From CAYMLQ01 sp964390795 (GTDB lineage: Bacteria; Verrucomicrobiota; Kiritimatiellia; RFP12; UBA1067): a stretch of DNA of 16,198 nt. The stretch's first letter is position 1. Each line of letters starts with the position of its first letter. Location: the NCBI GenBank assembly GCA_964390795.1, contig CAYMLQ010000099.1:1-16198 (forward strand). The letters run 5' to 3'. Of the stretch, positions 8,651 through 16,156 are shown in pieces. Made by a program: the position numbers and the translations under genes. Below the pieces are notes generated by a model. The model did not search any database and had not been told where the DNA came from. It saw only the letters and a list, made by a program, of their open reading frames with translations.

Positions 8651-9616
8651 TTACGGATACACCGAGCCCGCCGCCTTCTGGCAGACCCCTTTCCAGACCG
8701 GACACAAGGTTGCGTTCATCCGCATATAGGGCCACCCGGGATGGACTGCGGCGTAGTTCGACTGGAGCAAAACAACTTTCATGCCATCGGCGACGCGGGT
8801 GACTTCGATCTTGCCCTTGCGCACGCCGAGCCAGGCGGATTGGGTATCGGCCATCAGCCGGAACTCCGTGCCCAGGATGTCCGAGCGCATGAATTTCGTC
8901 GTCGCCAGCATGTCGTGTCCGGGCGGCTGCGGGAGGATGACCGCATCCACGGCCCCATACTCCACCTCGAGCCGGAGCGCCGAATTCGTGAGTCCCACGC
9001 TCAGCCGGGTATTGCTGTAAATCGCGAGCGCCGAACCGTCCGGGTACGTGAAACCGGCCAGCGTGTTGCTGCCGGTCTGAAGGGCGTCTCCCGCGTAAAG
9101 CGTGAGCTGGGCACCGGCAACCTGGTTCGCGTTCGTCTGGCCGGCTAACCTGACCCAGACCGCGCCGTTGGTGGCGGTCAGCACGCCGGCGACGGTGCGG
9201 GCTTCAAGCGGCGGCGCGGGCGGTGGAACGGCGCGGGCGACCTCCGGTTTTGGAGTCTTGAGCAGTTGCCAGCACATGAGAGCGGCCAGCACAACGCCAG
9301 CCGCCAGCGCGGCTCTGCGCCAGGCTGCATCCTGCACGGCACCGGCCGGGCGCCGGAAAAGCCGCCGCCAAACGGGGGGGGGCACACCGGCGCTTTCCCG
9401 GGATGACTCCGGGGCGTGGGCTGCCTGCCGTGCCGCCTCTTCCTTCGCGGCCTTTTCTTCACGCAGCCGTTCGTAGATCGCGCCGTGCAAGAGCCAGTCG
9501 CCCACCAGTTCCGCACGGGCTTCCGGACTCGCCAGAAGCCGTTTCAGTTCCTCGACGTCCTTCGCACCCAACGCGCAGTCCTCCCACGCGTCTAACAGTT
9601 CTAAGAGGGTCTTCAT
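8651..9616 (-). CDS. FecR-like membrane regulator (probable anti-sigma factor)
   Basis: The protein is 321 residues from ATG 9616, which overlaps the stop of the sigma gene as ATGA; the frame is open upstream but the coupled start is clearly preferable. Residues 1-60 (MKTLLELLDAWEDCALGAKD, then PEARAELVGDWLLHGAIYERL) form a helical cytoplasmic domain like the anti-sigma part of planctomycete/verrucomicrobial FecR proteins. A single membrane helix lies at ~102-119 (AALAAGVVLAALMCW). Residues ~140-300 are the exported FecR beta domain (GVLTATNGAVWVRL, LYAGDALQTGSNTLAGFTYPDGS, DILGTEFRL, VRKGKIEVTR). In such pairs FecR senses an outside signal and holds or activates its sigma factor. A run of nine C codes for Pro79-Pro81, between the cytoplasmic domain and the membrane helix. 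The C-terminus is short, without the LamG fusion often seen in planctomycete relatives. Confidence 0.9.
   Translation of the reverse strand: MKTLLELLDAWEDCALGAKDVEELKRLLASPEARAELVGDWLLHGAIYERLREEKAAKEEAARQAAHAPESSRESAGVPPPVWRRLFRRPAGAVQDAAWRRAALAAGVVLAALMCWQLLKTPKPEVARAVPPPAPPLEARTVAGVLTATNGAVWVRLAGQTNANQVAGAQLTLYAGDALQTGSNTLAGFTYPDGSALAIYSNTRLSVGLTNSALRLEVEYGAVDAVILPQPPGHDMLATTKFMRSDILGTEFRLMADTQSAWLGVRKGKIEVTRVADGMKVVLLQSNYAAVHPGWPYMRMNATLCPVWKGVCQKAAGSVYP
9374..9382. repeat. Nine-base G/C homopolymer inside the FecR gene
   Basis: There are nine consecutive G on the plus strand (nine C on the coding strand). This is the longest single-base run I found in the window. It reads as three CCC proline codons in the intact frame. 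Reading by hand, loss of one base leads to a stop at 9178-9180 and gain of one base leads to an earlier stop; both products would lose the membrane helix and FecR domain. Confidence 0.9.
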
Positions 9617-10143
9617 AGGCTCGCACCTTGGACCTTCAGCTTCTTGTCCGCGCACTGCCGCAGCAGTTGGCGTACGCGCGACAGCGCCTTCAGCACGGCG
9701 TCGGCGGATTGGATGAGACGCACCGCCACAGCCTGGGCGGAGAGACCCTCGTCATACTTCAGCCTGAGCAAGAGCTTCGCACGCGCCGGCAGAGAGGCCA
9801 TGCATTCGTTGAGCACCTGTTGCCTTAAGATCCAGTAGTCGCGGCTCGTATCCTGCTCGGCGAAGGCGAGGCCCACGAGATCCGCCAGCTCCTGGTCAAC
9901 GATCACCTTGTCGTCCTTCCGATCACGCCAGTAGTGGAGCATCAGGTTACGGGCCGTGCCCCGGCACCATTTGGCCTGGTCGCGAATCTCGACGCCTTCT
10001 TTGAGCGCGCCGAACAACCGCACCCAGACTTCCTGCAAAAGGTCTTCGGCGTCATGCGTGTTGCGGACAAAGCCATAGATGAAGCCATACAGGCTGTGCC
10101 TGCCTGCCACGAACTCACTCATCACTTGCTGTTGCCTGTCCAC
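9613..10143 (-). CDS. ECF-type RNA polymerase sigma factor
   Basis: The protein is 176 residues from GTG 10143, chosen because AGGA lies 8 bases upstream and the resulting length and short N-terminus fit the family. The frame extends to a TTG at 10230 that overlaps a palindrome, and ATG 10122 is a shorter alternative. Region 2 is clear: LYGFIYGFVRNTHDAEDLLQEVWVRLF (residues ~18-44), followed by AKWCRGTARNLMLHYWRDR, the -10 recognition part. Region 4 has LPARAKLLLRLKYDEGLSAQAVAVRL and a closing helix SADAVLKALSRVRQLLRQC, the -35 recognition helix-turn-helix. It resembles the Rhodopirellula/Verrucomicrobium family of sigma-70 factors. The stop overlaps the FecR start as ATGA, so the two are co-translated and probably form a sigma/anti-sigma pair. 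Targets are unknown; nearby surface-protein genes are the obvious candidates. Confidence 0.92.
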   Translation of the reverse strand: MDRQQQVMSEFVAGRHSLYGFIYGFVRNTHDAEDLLQEVWVRLFGALKEGVEIRDQAKWCRGTARNLMLHYWRDRKDDKVIVDQELADLVGLAFAEQDTSRDYWILRQQVLNECMASLPARAKLLLRLKYDEGLSAQAVAVRLIQSADAVLKALSRVRQLLRQCADKKLKVQGASL

Positions 10144-10220
10144 AATTTCTTTCCTGTCCGCCCGCAGGGCTGCACGCCTTGTCACTCTGTTTGATGACCG
10201 CCTTCCGGCTAAAACGGATC

Positions 10221-10233
10221 GGGTTGACAACCC
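10221..10233. promoter_or_regulatory. Perfect palindrome between the SUMF1 and sigma genes
   Basis: GGGTTG and CAACCC flank a single base, giving a 13-bp perfect inverted repeat that begins 2 bases after the SUMF1 stop codon and lies 77 bases before the sigma start. As RNA it could fold only as a 5-bp stem with a 3-base loop and has no adjacent T-run, so an operator is as likely as a weak terminator. No standard promoter was recognised in the surrounding 92-base gap. Confidence 0.35.
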
Positions 10234-10235
10234 GT

Positions 10236-11438
10236 CTATGGCAGAGTCCTGGCGACGCGGAAGCCGTAGTAGTAATACCGGAACGACGGGGAACTGCCGG
10301 TCAAGCGTTCCGCGGAACGGCAGTAACTCGCGTTGAAGCCCCAGCCCCCGCCCCGGAACATTCGGGACGCTCCCGTCGTAGGCCCTCCCGGATCACTCAC
10401 CGTGCCGGGGTATGTGCCGTACCAGTCAAGACACCATTCCCAGACGTTACCGTGCATGTCGCATAACCCCCATGCGTTCGGCAGGTATGAGCCGACCTTT
10501 GCCGTCGCGCCTGATGTGTCCACTGACTGCCCGTAACTGTTACCTCCGTTGAACAAGTACCGCCCGACCTCTGCCATGTGGGCGTCGTTGGCGGTATTGG
10601 TCAGGTTGTTCCCCGAGTTCAGCGCCGTCGCGGTGCCCGCCCGGCAGGCGTACTCCCACTGCGACTCGGTCGGCAGGTCGAAGGTTGCTAGCCCGGTCTT
10701 GGCCCGCAGCTTGCCCATGAACGAGGTGGCATTCACCGCCCCATTTGTGGGCCAATATACCGCCGGATCATCGGTGTTCGCCGGGTTCTCCCGGATGTCG
10801 AAGTAGCTGACCCGTTCCACCGGCCGGCTGGCGTAGTAGGTTGAATTGTTGAAGTAACTGGGGCGGTTTCCCATCACCAACTCCCACTGCCGCTGAGTCA
10901 CCTCGAACACCCCGATGTAGAACCCCTTCGTCAGCGTCACCGTGTGCTGCGTCTCGTTGCTGTCGCGGCCCAACTCATCCGCAGTGCTTCCCATGGTGTA
11001 CGTGCCGGAAGCGATTTTTCGCAGCACCAGCTTGTCGGTCTTGTGCGCGTCGGTCCAGCCGCCGCCGGGAACAGCCGACAGGTAGCTTACCGGGTAACTT
11101 GCCGCGTTCGTGCCGCCTGAGATATCGACCACCAGATAGTCGTTCGTAGAGGGCGTCGCCGCATTTGTCACGGACGCCACCACTCGGTAGAAGCAGCTCG
11201 CCTCACTCACGCCGACCGTTGCCACGTTTTGGCCGGAGCCGCGTGCCACGATGCCCGTCACGCCGGGCGAACCGGTGTGCCACACGCCGGTGGGGGCTTG
11301 CGCCCACTCGACCCGATAGACGGTGGCCGTCGTGAGTTCGCTGAAGGTCAGCCGCCCCGTCCCGTCAAATGACTGGATCGCCAAGTCCCCGGCTCCCGCC
11401 GTCAGCGCCAGCCCCAGCGTCGCGATGAAAAACCGCAT
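10236..11438 (-). CDS. Secreted SUMF1/FGE-sulfatase-domain protein
   Basis: The protein is 400 residues from ATG 11438. GTG 11447 is possible, but in the homologous leader of the next gene upstream the same GTG would hit a stop within three codons, so it is probably untranslated leader. A short signal peptide (MRFFIATLGLALTAGA) is followed by a small beta module (DLAIQSFDGTGRLTF ... YRVEWA ... FYRVVASV, residues ~17-93), then a linker (DYLVVDISGGTNAASYPV) and a SUMF1 domain (~140-398): FYIGVFEVTQRQWELVMGN, FDLPTESQWEYACRAGT, WGLCDMHGNVWEWCLDWYG, FRGGGWGFNASYC, GFRVAR. Compared with formylglycine-generating enzyme, the second catalytic cysteine position is Cys but the first is Phe, so oxidation of sulfatases is not expected. 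It is upstream of the sigma gene and has a leader shared with the 11577-15821 gene. Confidence 0.9.
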   Translation of the reverse strand: MRFFIATLGLALTAGAGDLAIQSFDGTGRLTFSELTTATVYRVEWAQAPTGVWHTGSPGVTGIVARGSGQNVATVGVSEASCFYRVVASVTNAATPSTNDYLVVDISGGTNAASYPVSYLSAVPGGGWTDAHKTDKLVLRKIASGTYTMGSTADELGRDSNETQHTVTLTKGFYIGVFEVTQRQWELVMGNRPSYFNNSTYYASRPVERVSYFDIRENPANTDDPAVYWPTNGAVNATSFMGKLRAKTGLATFDLPTESQWEYACRAGTATALNSGNNLTNTANDAHMAEVGRYLFNGGNSYGQSVDTSGATAKVGSYLPNAWGLCDMHGNVWEWCLDWYGTYPGTVSDPGGPTTGASRMFRGGGWGFNASYCRSAERLTGSSPSFRYYYYGFRVARTLP

Positions 11439-11441
11439 ACT

Positions 11442-11556
11442 TTTCACACTGCTTTCTTTTCACTTCGTCTGAACAATGATTGGTTAGCCGATAAGTCTCT
11501 ACTCGATATGTTCCATGAAGCCTGGAAACCTGACCGCATATTTTTGAGCGCCTGAA
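11442..11556 (-). promoter_or_regulatory. Conserved leader upstream of the SUMF1 gene (copy A)
   Basis: This stretch aligns over its full ~115 bases with 15838-15953 upstream of the large beta-helix gene, with about one gap. The best block (11510-11534 against 15906-15930) matches at 22 of 25 positions. On the minus strand the order is TTCAGGC, a variable A-rich stretch, GTCAGGTTT, TTCATGGAAC, a half-conserved spacer, and CAGTGTGAAA at the start codon. GGAAC resembles the -35 box used by many ECF sigma factors, and TCGGCT lies 19 bases further on. The promoter role is inference. Confidence 0.55.
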
Positions 11557-11576
11557 AAATAGTGGGCCTCGGTTTG

Positions 11577-14500
11577 TCATTCGAGCATCAACACGGTGGC
11601 GACCCGGCTGCCGCCGCTTGTTTGGACTGCGCCTTTGACGCTGATCGCGTCGATGGAAACGCTCTGCGTGCCGGGATCGTTCGCCGGCCTGTAACAGTAG
11701 ATCCGCAGCGTAATGGGAACAGAACGGTTCTGTAGTTTGGCCACGCCAGACAGCGTGAACGCGCTCGTGTTCCAGTCATTCGTGCCGGCGGTCGTAACCG
11801 AGCCGAGCGTGGCGGAATAGCCGTCCGCACTGGATCGGACAAACAGCGTTGCGCCTGCTTCTCCCCCGCTCTTGCGGTGCTCGAAAGAGAGCGTGGCGAG
11901 AGAAATGTGTTGTTGCGCAAGAGGCGTCAGCGCGGTCTCGAAATAGTCGCCGCTGGTGACGGCCCCGGCCTCGTTGGTGGCATTCATCTCGGCATACGGC
12001 GCGCTGACAGCCCAGGTGGGATGTCCCGGCGCGGCGCTGGCGGCCATGCCGCTGACTGTCAGCGCGCCGGCGGTGACCAGCGCTTCGGCGGAGAAGCCGG
12101 CGCGGTCCGCGGCGGTCGGGAAGTCCCATGCGGCCAGTTCCTTAAGCGCGCCGGTCTCCGGCCCGATCTGATGGAAAGGGATGTCCAGGAAGCCCGGGAT
12201 GGTGAAGGCGGGCGAATCCGGGCGCAGGGAAAGGTCCAGGTTGGCCTCGTCCGCGAAGAGCGGATTACTGTTGATCAGGTTGTTGGCGACCTCCCGATAA
12301 TAGGAGGTGGCATTATTACTGTTCTTTATCCAAGCCGTGTTGCTGGCGCAGATGTTGCGAGAGAAGACGCTGCCTTGCGGCGTCATCCAGTTGCCGCTGA
12401 CGATTGTGGCCCAATTGGTGGGCACAACCGCCAGTTCAGGGAAGGCGTTCGACCAGATCGTGCCGCGGTAGGGCAGCGCTTGCAGGCTCGACCACACATT
12501 ACTTGCACCCGCCACCCACCAACTGTTGCCGATCGCATCGGTGAACAGGCCGCGGCCGCATTGGACGAGCACGTTGTTCCGCATCAGGACATCTCTGCCA
12601 CCGTTGTGCTGGATACCGTAGTGAGAAATCTTGTAGCAGATATTGCCGAGCATTTCGACTCCTGAGCCGCAACCGTCGATATAGATGCCATGCGTCCCGC
12701 AACCGGTGCCGAACCCGCCGACGATGTGGTGGATGAAGTTGTTGCGGATGATGGTTCCGTGGCCGCCCAAATCGAAGCCAGCATAGATCGCGCCCGCATC
12801 CGACGACCAGGTGCAGACGTCACGGATTTCGTTCAACTCAAAGAGATTGTAGTTGCCGGAGCCGGGCAGGATGGCCGAGTGCGGCGCGTTATAAAAGAGA
12901 TTGCGAGACACGGTTTGGCCTACGCCGCCGGCGCTGACGCCGGGCGTGTACGTCCAAGTCCAGCGGCCAAAGCCGTGGATCGTGCAGTTGCGCACGTAGT
13001 TGCCGGCACCCGTGAGTGTGGAGCGGACACCGCCTGAGAGCATGACACCGCCGTCGCCGGGATTCGCGATTTCGCAACCGCTGACGCCGTTGCGACTGCC
13101 GCTGATCTTGGCGGCGTAGGTGCCGGCGTTGCGCAGGGTACAGTGCAGCACGCGGTTGTTGTCGCCGCCCGTGATGGCGAGCAAGTCGCCGCGGGCCGTC
13201 TCGAAGGTGATGTCGCGCAGGATCACGTGCCGGACACCGGTCAGGCGCACCAGCGGCACCTCCAGCATGGAGACTTGCATGTCGTGCCCAGCCGGGTCGG
13301 CCGGCGGCCAGAAGTAGAGGGTGCCGGTGGCGCGGTTCAGATACCATTCGCCGGGCACCGTGATCTCCTCCAGCAGATTCTCGGCGTAATAGGGCATTCC
13401 GTTGGTGATGCCGTAGCTCGGTGACAGCGTAAGCGTCACCAAGTGTGTGTTTGTGTTCACTGAGGCTACCTTCACATGGTCATCCGCCCACTGTTCTTTC
13501 CAAAAGCCGTGGAACCACAGCTCCTCGGCCTGGGCCCAGCGTGCCGGGCGGCTGCCCGAGTAGGTGAAGGTCGTGCCCGTCGTCGGGTTGAGCGTGTTGG
13601 CGAAACCGTTCGTCGCGTCGGCACCGGACTCCCCGACATCGGGCCAACGCGCCAGTTGTTGCGGCGCGCCGTCGAAGAAGAGTTCCAGCGCAGCGAGCGT
13701 AGACGAAGAACCGAAGCCGCGCTTTCGCAGCGTGCCGTAGTCGCTGATCCCGTGCGCCGCCAAGTCCGCCAGCATGACATGGCCGCGCGCGTTGGCGTCG
13801 AGCCGCGCCCAGACCGGAGAGCTAGCCGAGACCGTCGCGAACCACTCCTGCGGTAACTGGCGAGCGCCGTGGATGCGCACGGTCTCGCCGGGCCAGGCGC
13901 GATAGGTCACAGGGCTGGCCTCGGTGCCCGAGTCAGCGCTGGTCAACTCGAAGGTGTTGGTTCGTCCATAGACGCCGCCGCGCAGCCAGACTGTCACGCC
14001 GCCTGCGGGTTGCACGTCGCCGTCCTGCAGCACCTGCCTGAGAGCGTCGCGTGCCTGCTCCAGCGTGGCGAAGGGTGAGGCGAGCGTGCCGGCGTTGGTG
14101 GTGCCGCCATCCAACGCAATGAAATACTCCGGGATCATCGTTGCGGCGGCCACCAGAAGGCAGCCGCTGCCGCTGAAATGGGTGTTGTCGATGTGCTGCG
14201 CGCCGCTGCCGGTCGCGCCCCAGGTTCCGTATGCTTGCGGCGTGCCTCCGAAGAAGAGGTGCTCGACCTTTTCGGAGAGACCGGCGGCCACGCTCACTTT
14301 GGCGCCGCCTCCGTCCGCTATGCGCAGTCTGGCCGTATTGCGGAGCCCATGCTCGGTCTGTAGCTCCAGCGTGCCGCCGGAGACCGAGATGTTCGTGCTA
14401 AGGCCGAGGCTGGAGGTGGCGGCGACCCGCAGGGTTCCGTTGCTGACCGTGACCTCACCGCTCAAGCTGTTTGTCCCCGCGAGGATGAGCATGCCCGACC

Positions 14501-15821
14501 CGTTCTTGATCAGGCTTAAGGCTCCGGCCAGGCGGCCGTCGTAGGTGTTGGTCACGGTGATGCCGACGGGGGTTGCCGTGAGCGTGGCAGGTGTCGCGCT
14601 GGTCACCAGGCGTGCGCCGGCAGTGGCGCTGGTGTTCTTGAATTGGCCGACGGTCTGGCTGTTGCCGTTGAGGTCGACCGTTGCGTTTGGACTCAATTGG
14701 AGCGTCGCAGTGGCGGGCAGGATGTTGGCCTGGTCAGTCCGCACGGTTCCGCTGGCCACCTCCAATGTACCCCAGGTGTTGCCCGTCACGTTGAGGATGA
14801 CGAGGCTGTTGCCGTGGGCATAAAGGGTTGCCGACGACAGGGCAACGGGCTTGGTGGCGAACCGCAAGGTCGAGCCCCCGATGTTTTGGAGGGCCAACCC
14901 CTGCAAGCCCGTGACCCCCCCTGCAATATCGAGGCTGCCGCTCGTCACGCCGATGCGCGTCATGCTGCCCTGCGTGATCGCGCCGCTCCACATGTTGGAG
15001 CCGCCCGTGGAGCGCAAGGCTCCGGAGTACCCGCTCGCTTGGTCGCCGCTAAGCTTGATCGCTTCGGCCACGTTGATGCCGCCGCTGACCTCGAGCCAGG
15101 CGCCGTTCTCGACAATCGTCATGCCGTTGGTGCTGCCTAGCGCAGTGGCGTTGCTGATTCGCACGATGCCACCGGTTTTCACCGTCGTTGTCCCGTCGTA
15201 GCTGTTGCTGCCGGCAAGAATGAGCTGCCCGCTGCCGGACTTGGTGATGCCGAAAGAAGAGGTCCCATCTGAGATAGAGCCTGAAATATGGAGTGTTGTG
15301 ACGCCTGCCCCGTTGTTGGTGACGCCCCACGCCTGATCGGCGGTAAGTGTCAAATCCTCGGCGAGGGTGTAGGTGCGTGAGAGGGTGTTTGGGATGGCGG
15401 CTGCGATGCCGCCCACGCCGAGCGTCAGCGTGCCGGCCCCGTTGGCGAGCGTGAAGGCGCCGTCTCGATTGAAAAGGATGCCGTTGAAGCCGACAGCCGC
15501 ATTGACCGTAGACGTGCTGCCGCCTGTGCCGAAGGTGACATTGGCTGAACCGTCAAAAACGGGTAGCGCGTCCGCGACCCAGTTGGTCGGGGTGTTGATG
15601 TTGTTGTCAGCGCCGCCGCCATCCCAGACCGTGCCGCCGAACACGTTGGCCGACATGAGTGCGGCCATAAGACTAAGCGCGAACAGCGTGCAGGCGTTCC
15701 GTTTAAGGTTGAGCGCTTGTACGGACACCGCTTGGACGGTGACGGCCGCCGGCATCAGCCCGAGGGCGAAAAACTCAAGGAAACGTCTTCTCATTGGGCA
15801 GATCCCGTCCAGACTGGGCAC
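11577..15821 (-). CDS. Large secreted protein: autotransporter-associated beta-strand repeats plus GH141-like parallel beta-helix
   Basis: The protein is 1414 residues from GTG 15821 (AAAGG 6 bases upstream); ATG 15794 is an alternative. Two hydrophobic stretches follow each other at the N-terminus (RRRFLEFFALGLMPAAV, then KRNACTLFALSLMAALMSANVFG), the second being a good signal peptide. GTVWDGGGADNNINTPTNW and two copies of a motif like GSGQLILAGSNSYDGTTTV (near residues 196 and 439) mark autotransporter-associated beta-strand repeats. From ~563 (YFIALDGGTTNAGTLASPFATLEQARDAL; SPVTYRAWPGETVRIHG) comes a right-handed beta-helix of the kind found in GH141-type glycosidases and relatives, with DAGAIYAGFD, HGIYIDGCGSG and HNGGRDVLMRNNVLV around 1005-1090. 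Residues ~1225-1414 form a carbohydrate-binding-like beta domain (AAWDFPTAADRAGF ... VSIDAISVKGAV). No autotransporter barrel and no PEP-CTERM tail are visible. A polysaccharide-active or polysaccharide-binding surface role is inferred; the catalytic residues were not identified. Confidence 0.87.
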   Translation of the reverse strand: MPSLDGICPMRRRFLEFFALGLMPAAVTVQAVSVQALNLKRNACTLFALSLMAALMSANVFGGTVWDGGGADNNINTPTNWVADALPVFDGSANVTFGTGGSTSTVNAAVGFNGILFNRDGAFTLANGAGTLTLGVGGIAAAIPNTLSRTYTLAEDLTLTADQAWGVTNNGAGVTTLHISGSISDGTSSFGITKSGSGQLILAGSNSYDGTTTVKTGGIVRISNATALGSTNGMTIVENGAWLEVSGGINVAEAIKLSGDQASGYSGALRSTGGSNMWSGAITQGSMTRIGVTSGSLDIAGGVTGLQGLALQNIGGSTLRFATKPVALSSATLYAHGNSLVILNVTGNTWGTLEVASGTVRTDQANILPATATLQLSPNATVDLNGNSQTVGQFKNTSATAGARLVTSATPATLTATPVGITVTNTYDGRLAGALSLIKNGSGMLILAGTNSLSGEVTVSNGTLRVAATSSLGLSTNISVSGGTLELQTEHGLRNTARLRIADGGGAKVSVAAGLSEKVEHLFFGGTPQAYGTWGATGSGAQHIDNTHFSGSGCLLVAAATMIPEYFIALDGGTTNAGTLASPFATLEQARDALRQVLQDGDVQPAGGVTVWLRGGVYGRTNTFELTSADSGTEASPVTYRAWPGETVRIHGARQLPQEWFATVSASSPVWARLDANARGHVMLADLAAHGISDYGTLRKRGFGSSSTLAALELFFDGAPQQLARWPDVGESGADATNGFANTLNPTTGTTFTYSGSRPARWAQAEELWFHGFWKEQWADDHVKVASVNTNTHLVTLTLSPSYGITNGMPYYAENLLEEITVPGEWYLNRATGTLYFWPPADPAGHDMQVSMLEVPLVRLTGVRHVILRDITFETARGDLLAITGGDNNRVLHCTLRNAGTYAAKISGSRNGVSGCEIANPGDGGVMLSGGVRSTLTGAGNYVRNCTIHGFGRWTWTYTPGVSAGGVGQTVSRNLFYNAPHSAILPGSGNYNLFELNEIRDVCTWSSDAGAIYAGFDLGGHGTIIRNNFIHHIVGGFGTGCGTHGIYIDGCGSGVEMLGNICYKISHYGIQHNGGRDVLMRNNVLVQCGRGLFTDAIGNSWWVAGASNVWSSLQALPYRGTIWSNAFPELAVVPTNWATIVSGNWMTPQGSVFSRNICASNTAWIKNSNNATSYYREVANNLINSNPLFADEANLDLSLRPDSPAFTIPGFLDIPFHQIGPETGALKELAAWDFPTAADRAGFSAEALVTAGALTVSGMAASAAPGHPTWAVSAPYAEMNATNEAGAVTSGDYFETALTPLAQQHISLATLSFEHRKSGGEAGATLFVRSSADGYSATLGSVTTAGTNDWNTSAFTLSGVAKLQNRSVPITLRIYCYRPANDPGTQSVSIDAISVKGAVQTSGGSRVATVLMLE

Positions 15822-15837
15822 GCTAGGCCTTTCACTC

Positions 15838-15953
15838 TTTCACACTGCTGTCTATTCGCTGCGTCATAACATAGGCTGATAAGCTGAAGCCTCTCTGTTC
15901 AATAAGTTCCATGAACCATGAAAACCTGACAGGGTTTTTTCGTGGTGCCTGAA
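15838..15953 (-). promoter_or_regulatory. Conserved leader upstream of the large beta-helix gene (copy B)
   Basis: This is the partner of 11442-11556 and shares TTCAGGC, GTCAGGTTT, CATGGAAC and CAGTGTGAAA in the same order and spacing. Here TTCATGG occurs twice in a row before GGAAC. Within it, 15921-15938 also forms a 6-bp inverted repeat (AAAACC/GGTTTT) followed by T's on the plus strand; that hairpin is not kept in copy A, so it is unlikely to be the conserved function. Confidence 0.55.
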
Positions 15954-15962
15954 CAGATCACA

Positions 15963-16069
15963 CTTCTCCTGTCTTGATAGTGAACCTGTCCGATCATAAA
16001 TCGATAGGGTGGATTATGAACGGGGCAGAAAAAATAGTCAATCCCGGTGCAGGAATGAGACAGGAGAAG
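15963..16069. repeat. Perfect 12-bp inverted repeat enclosing 83 bases
   Basis: CTTCTCCTGTCT at 15963-15974 is the exact reverse complement of 16058-16069. Pairing ends abruptly on the outer side. A perfect 12-bp pair this close is very unlikely by chance in ~240 bases. No flanking target duplication was evident. It could be the ends of a tiny non-autonomous element, a long-range RNA stem or paired protein-binding sites. Confidence 0.7.
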
Positions 16070-16156
16070 ACGGGAACAATTGGGGCACAGATAAGCGCGA
16101 AGGTGAACCGGCCAGAACGGTTATCGAGTACACCATTTCTTGAATATTCCAGGGGA

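Noticed and set aside
10307..10318. Perfect 12-bp palindrome GTTCCGCGGAAC
   Set aside because: It lies inside the conserved end of the SUMF1 coding sequence (codons for ...RSAERL), so codon choice is a sufficient explanation; only one copy was seen.
14915..14921. Seven-base C run in the large beta-helix gene as a phase-variation tract
   Set aside because: Seven bases is within what is expected for a GC-rich gene of this length, and it is not at a position with an evident switching role.
15921..15938. AT-rich hairpin followed by T's, resembling a plus-strand terminator
   Set aside because: No gene reads into it from the left on the plus strand, the stem is weak, and it is not preserved in the other copy of the leader.
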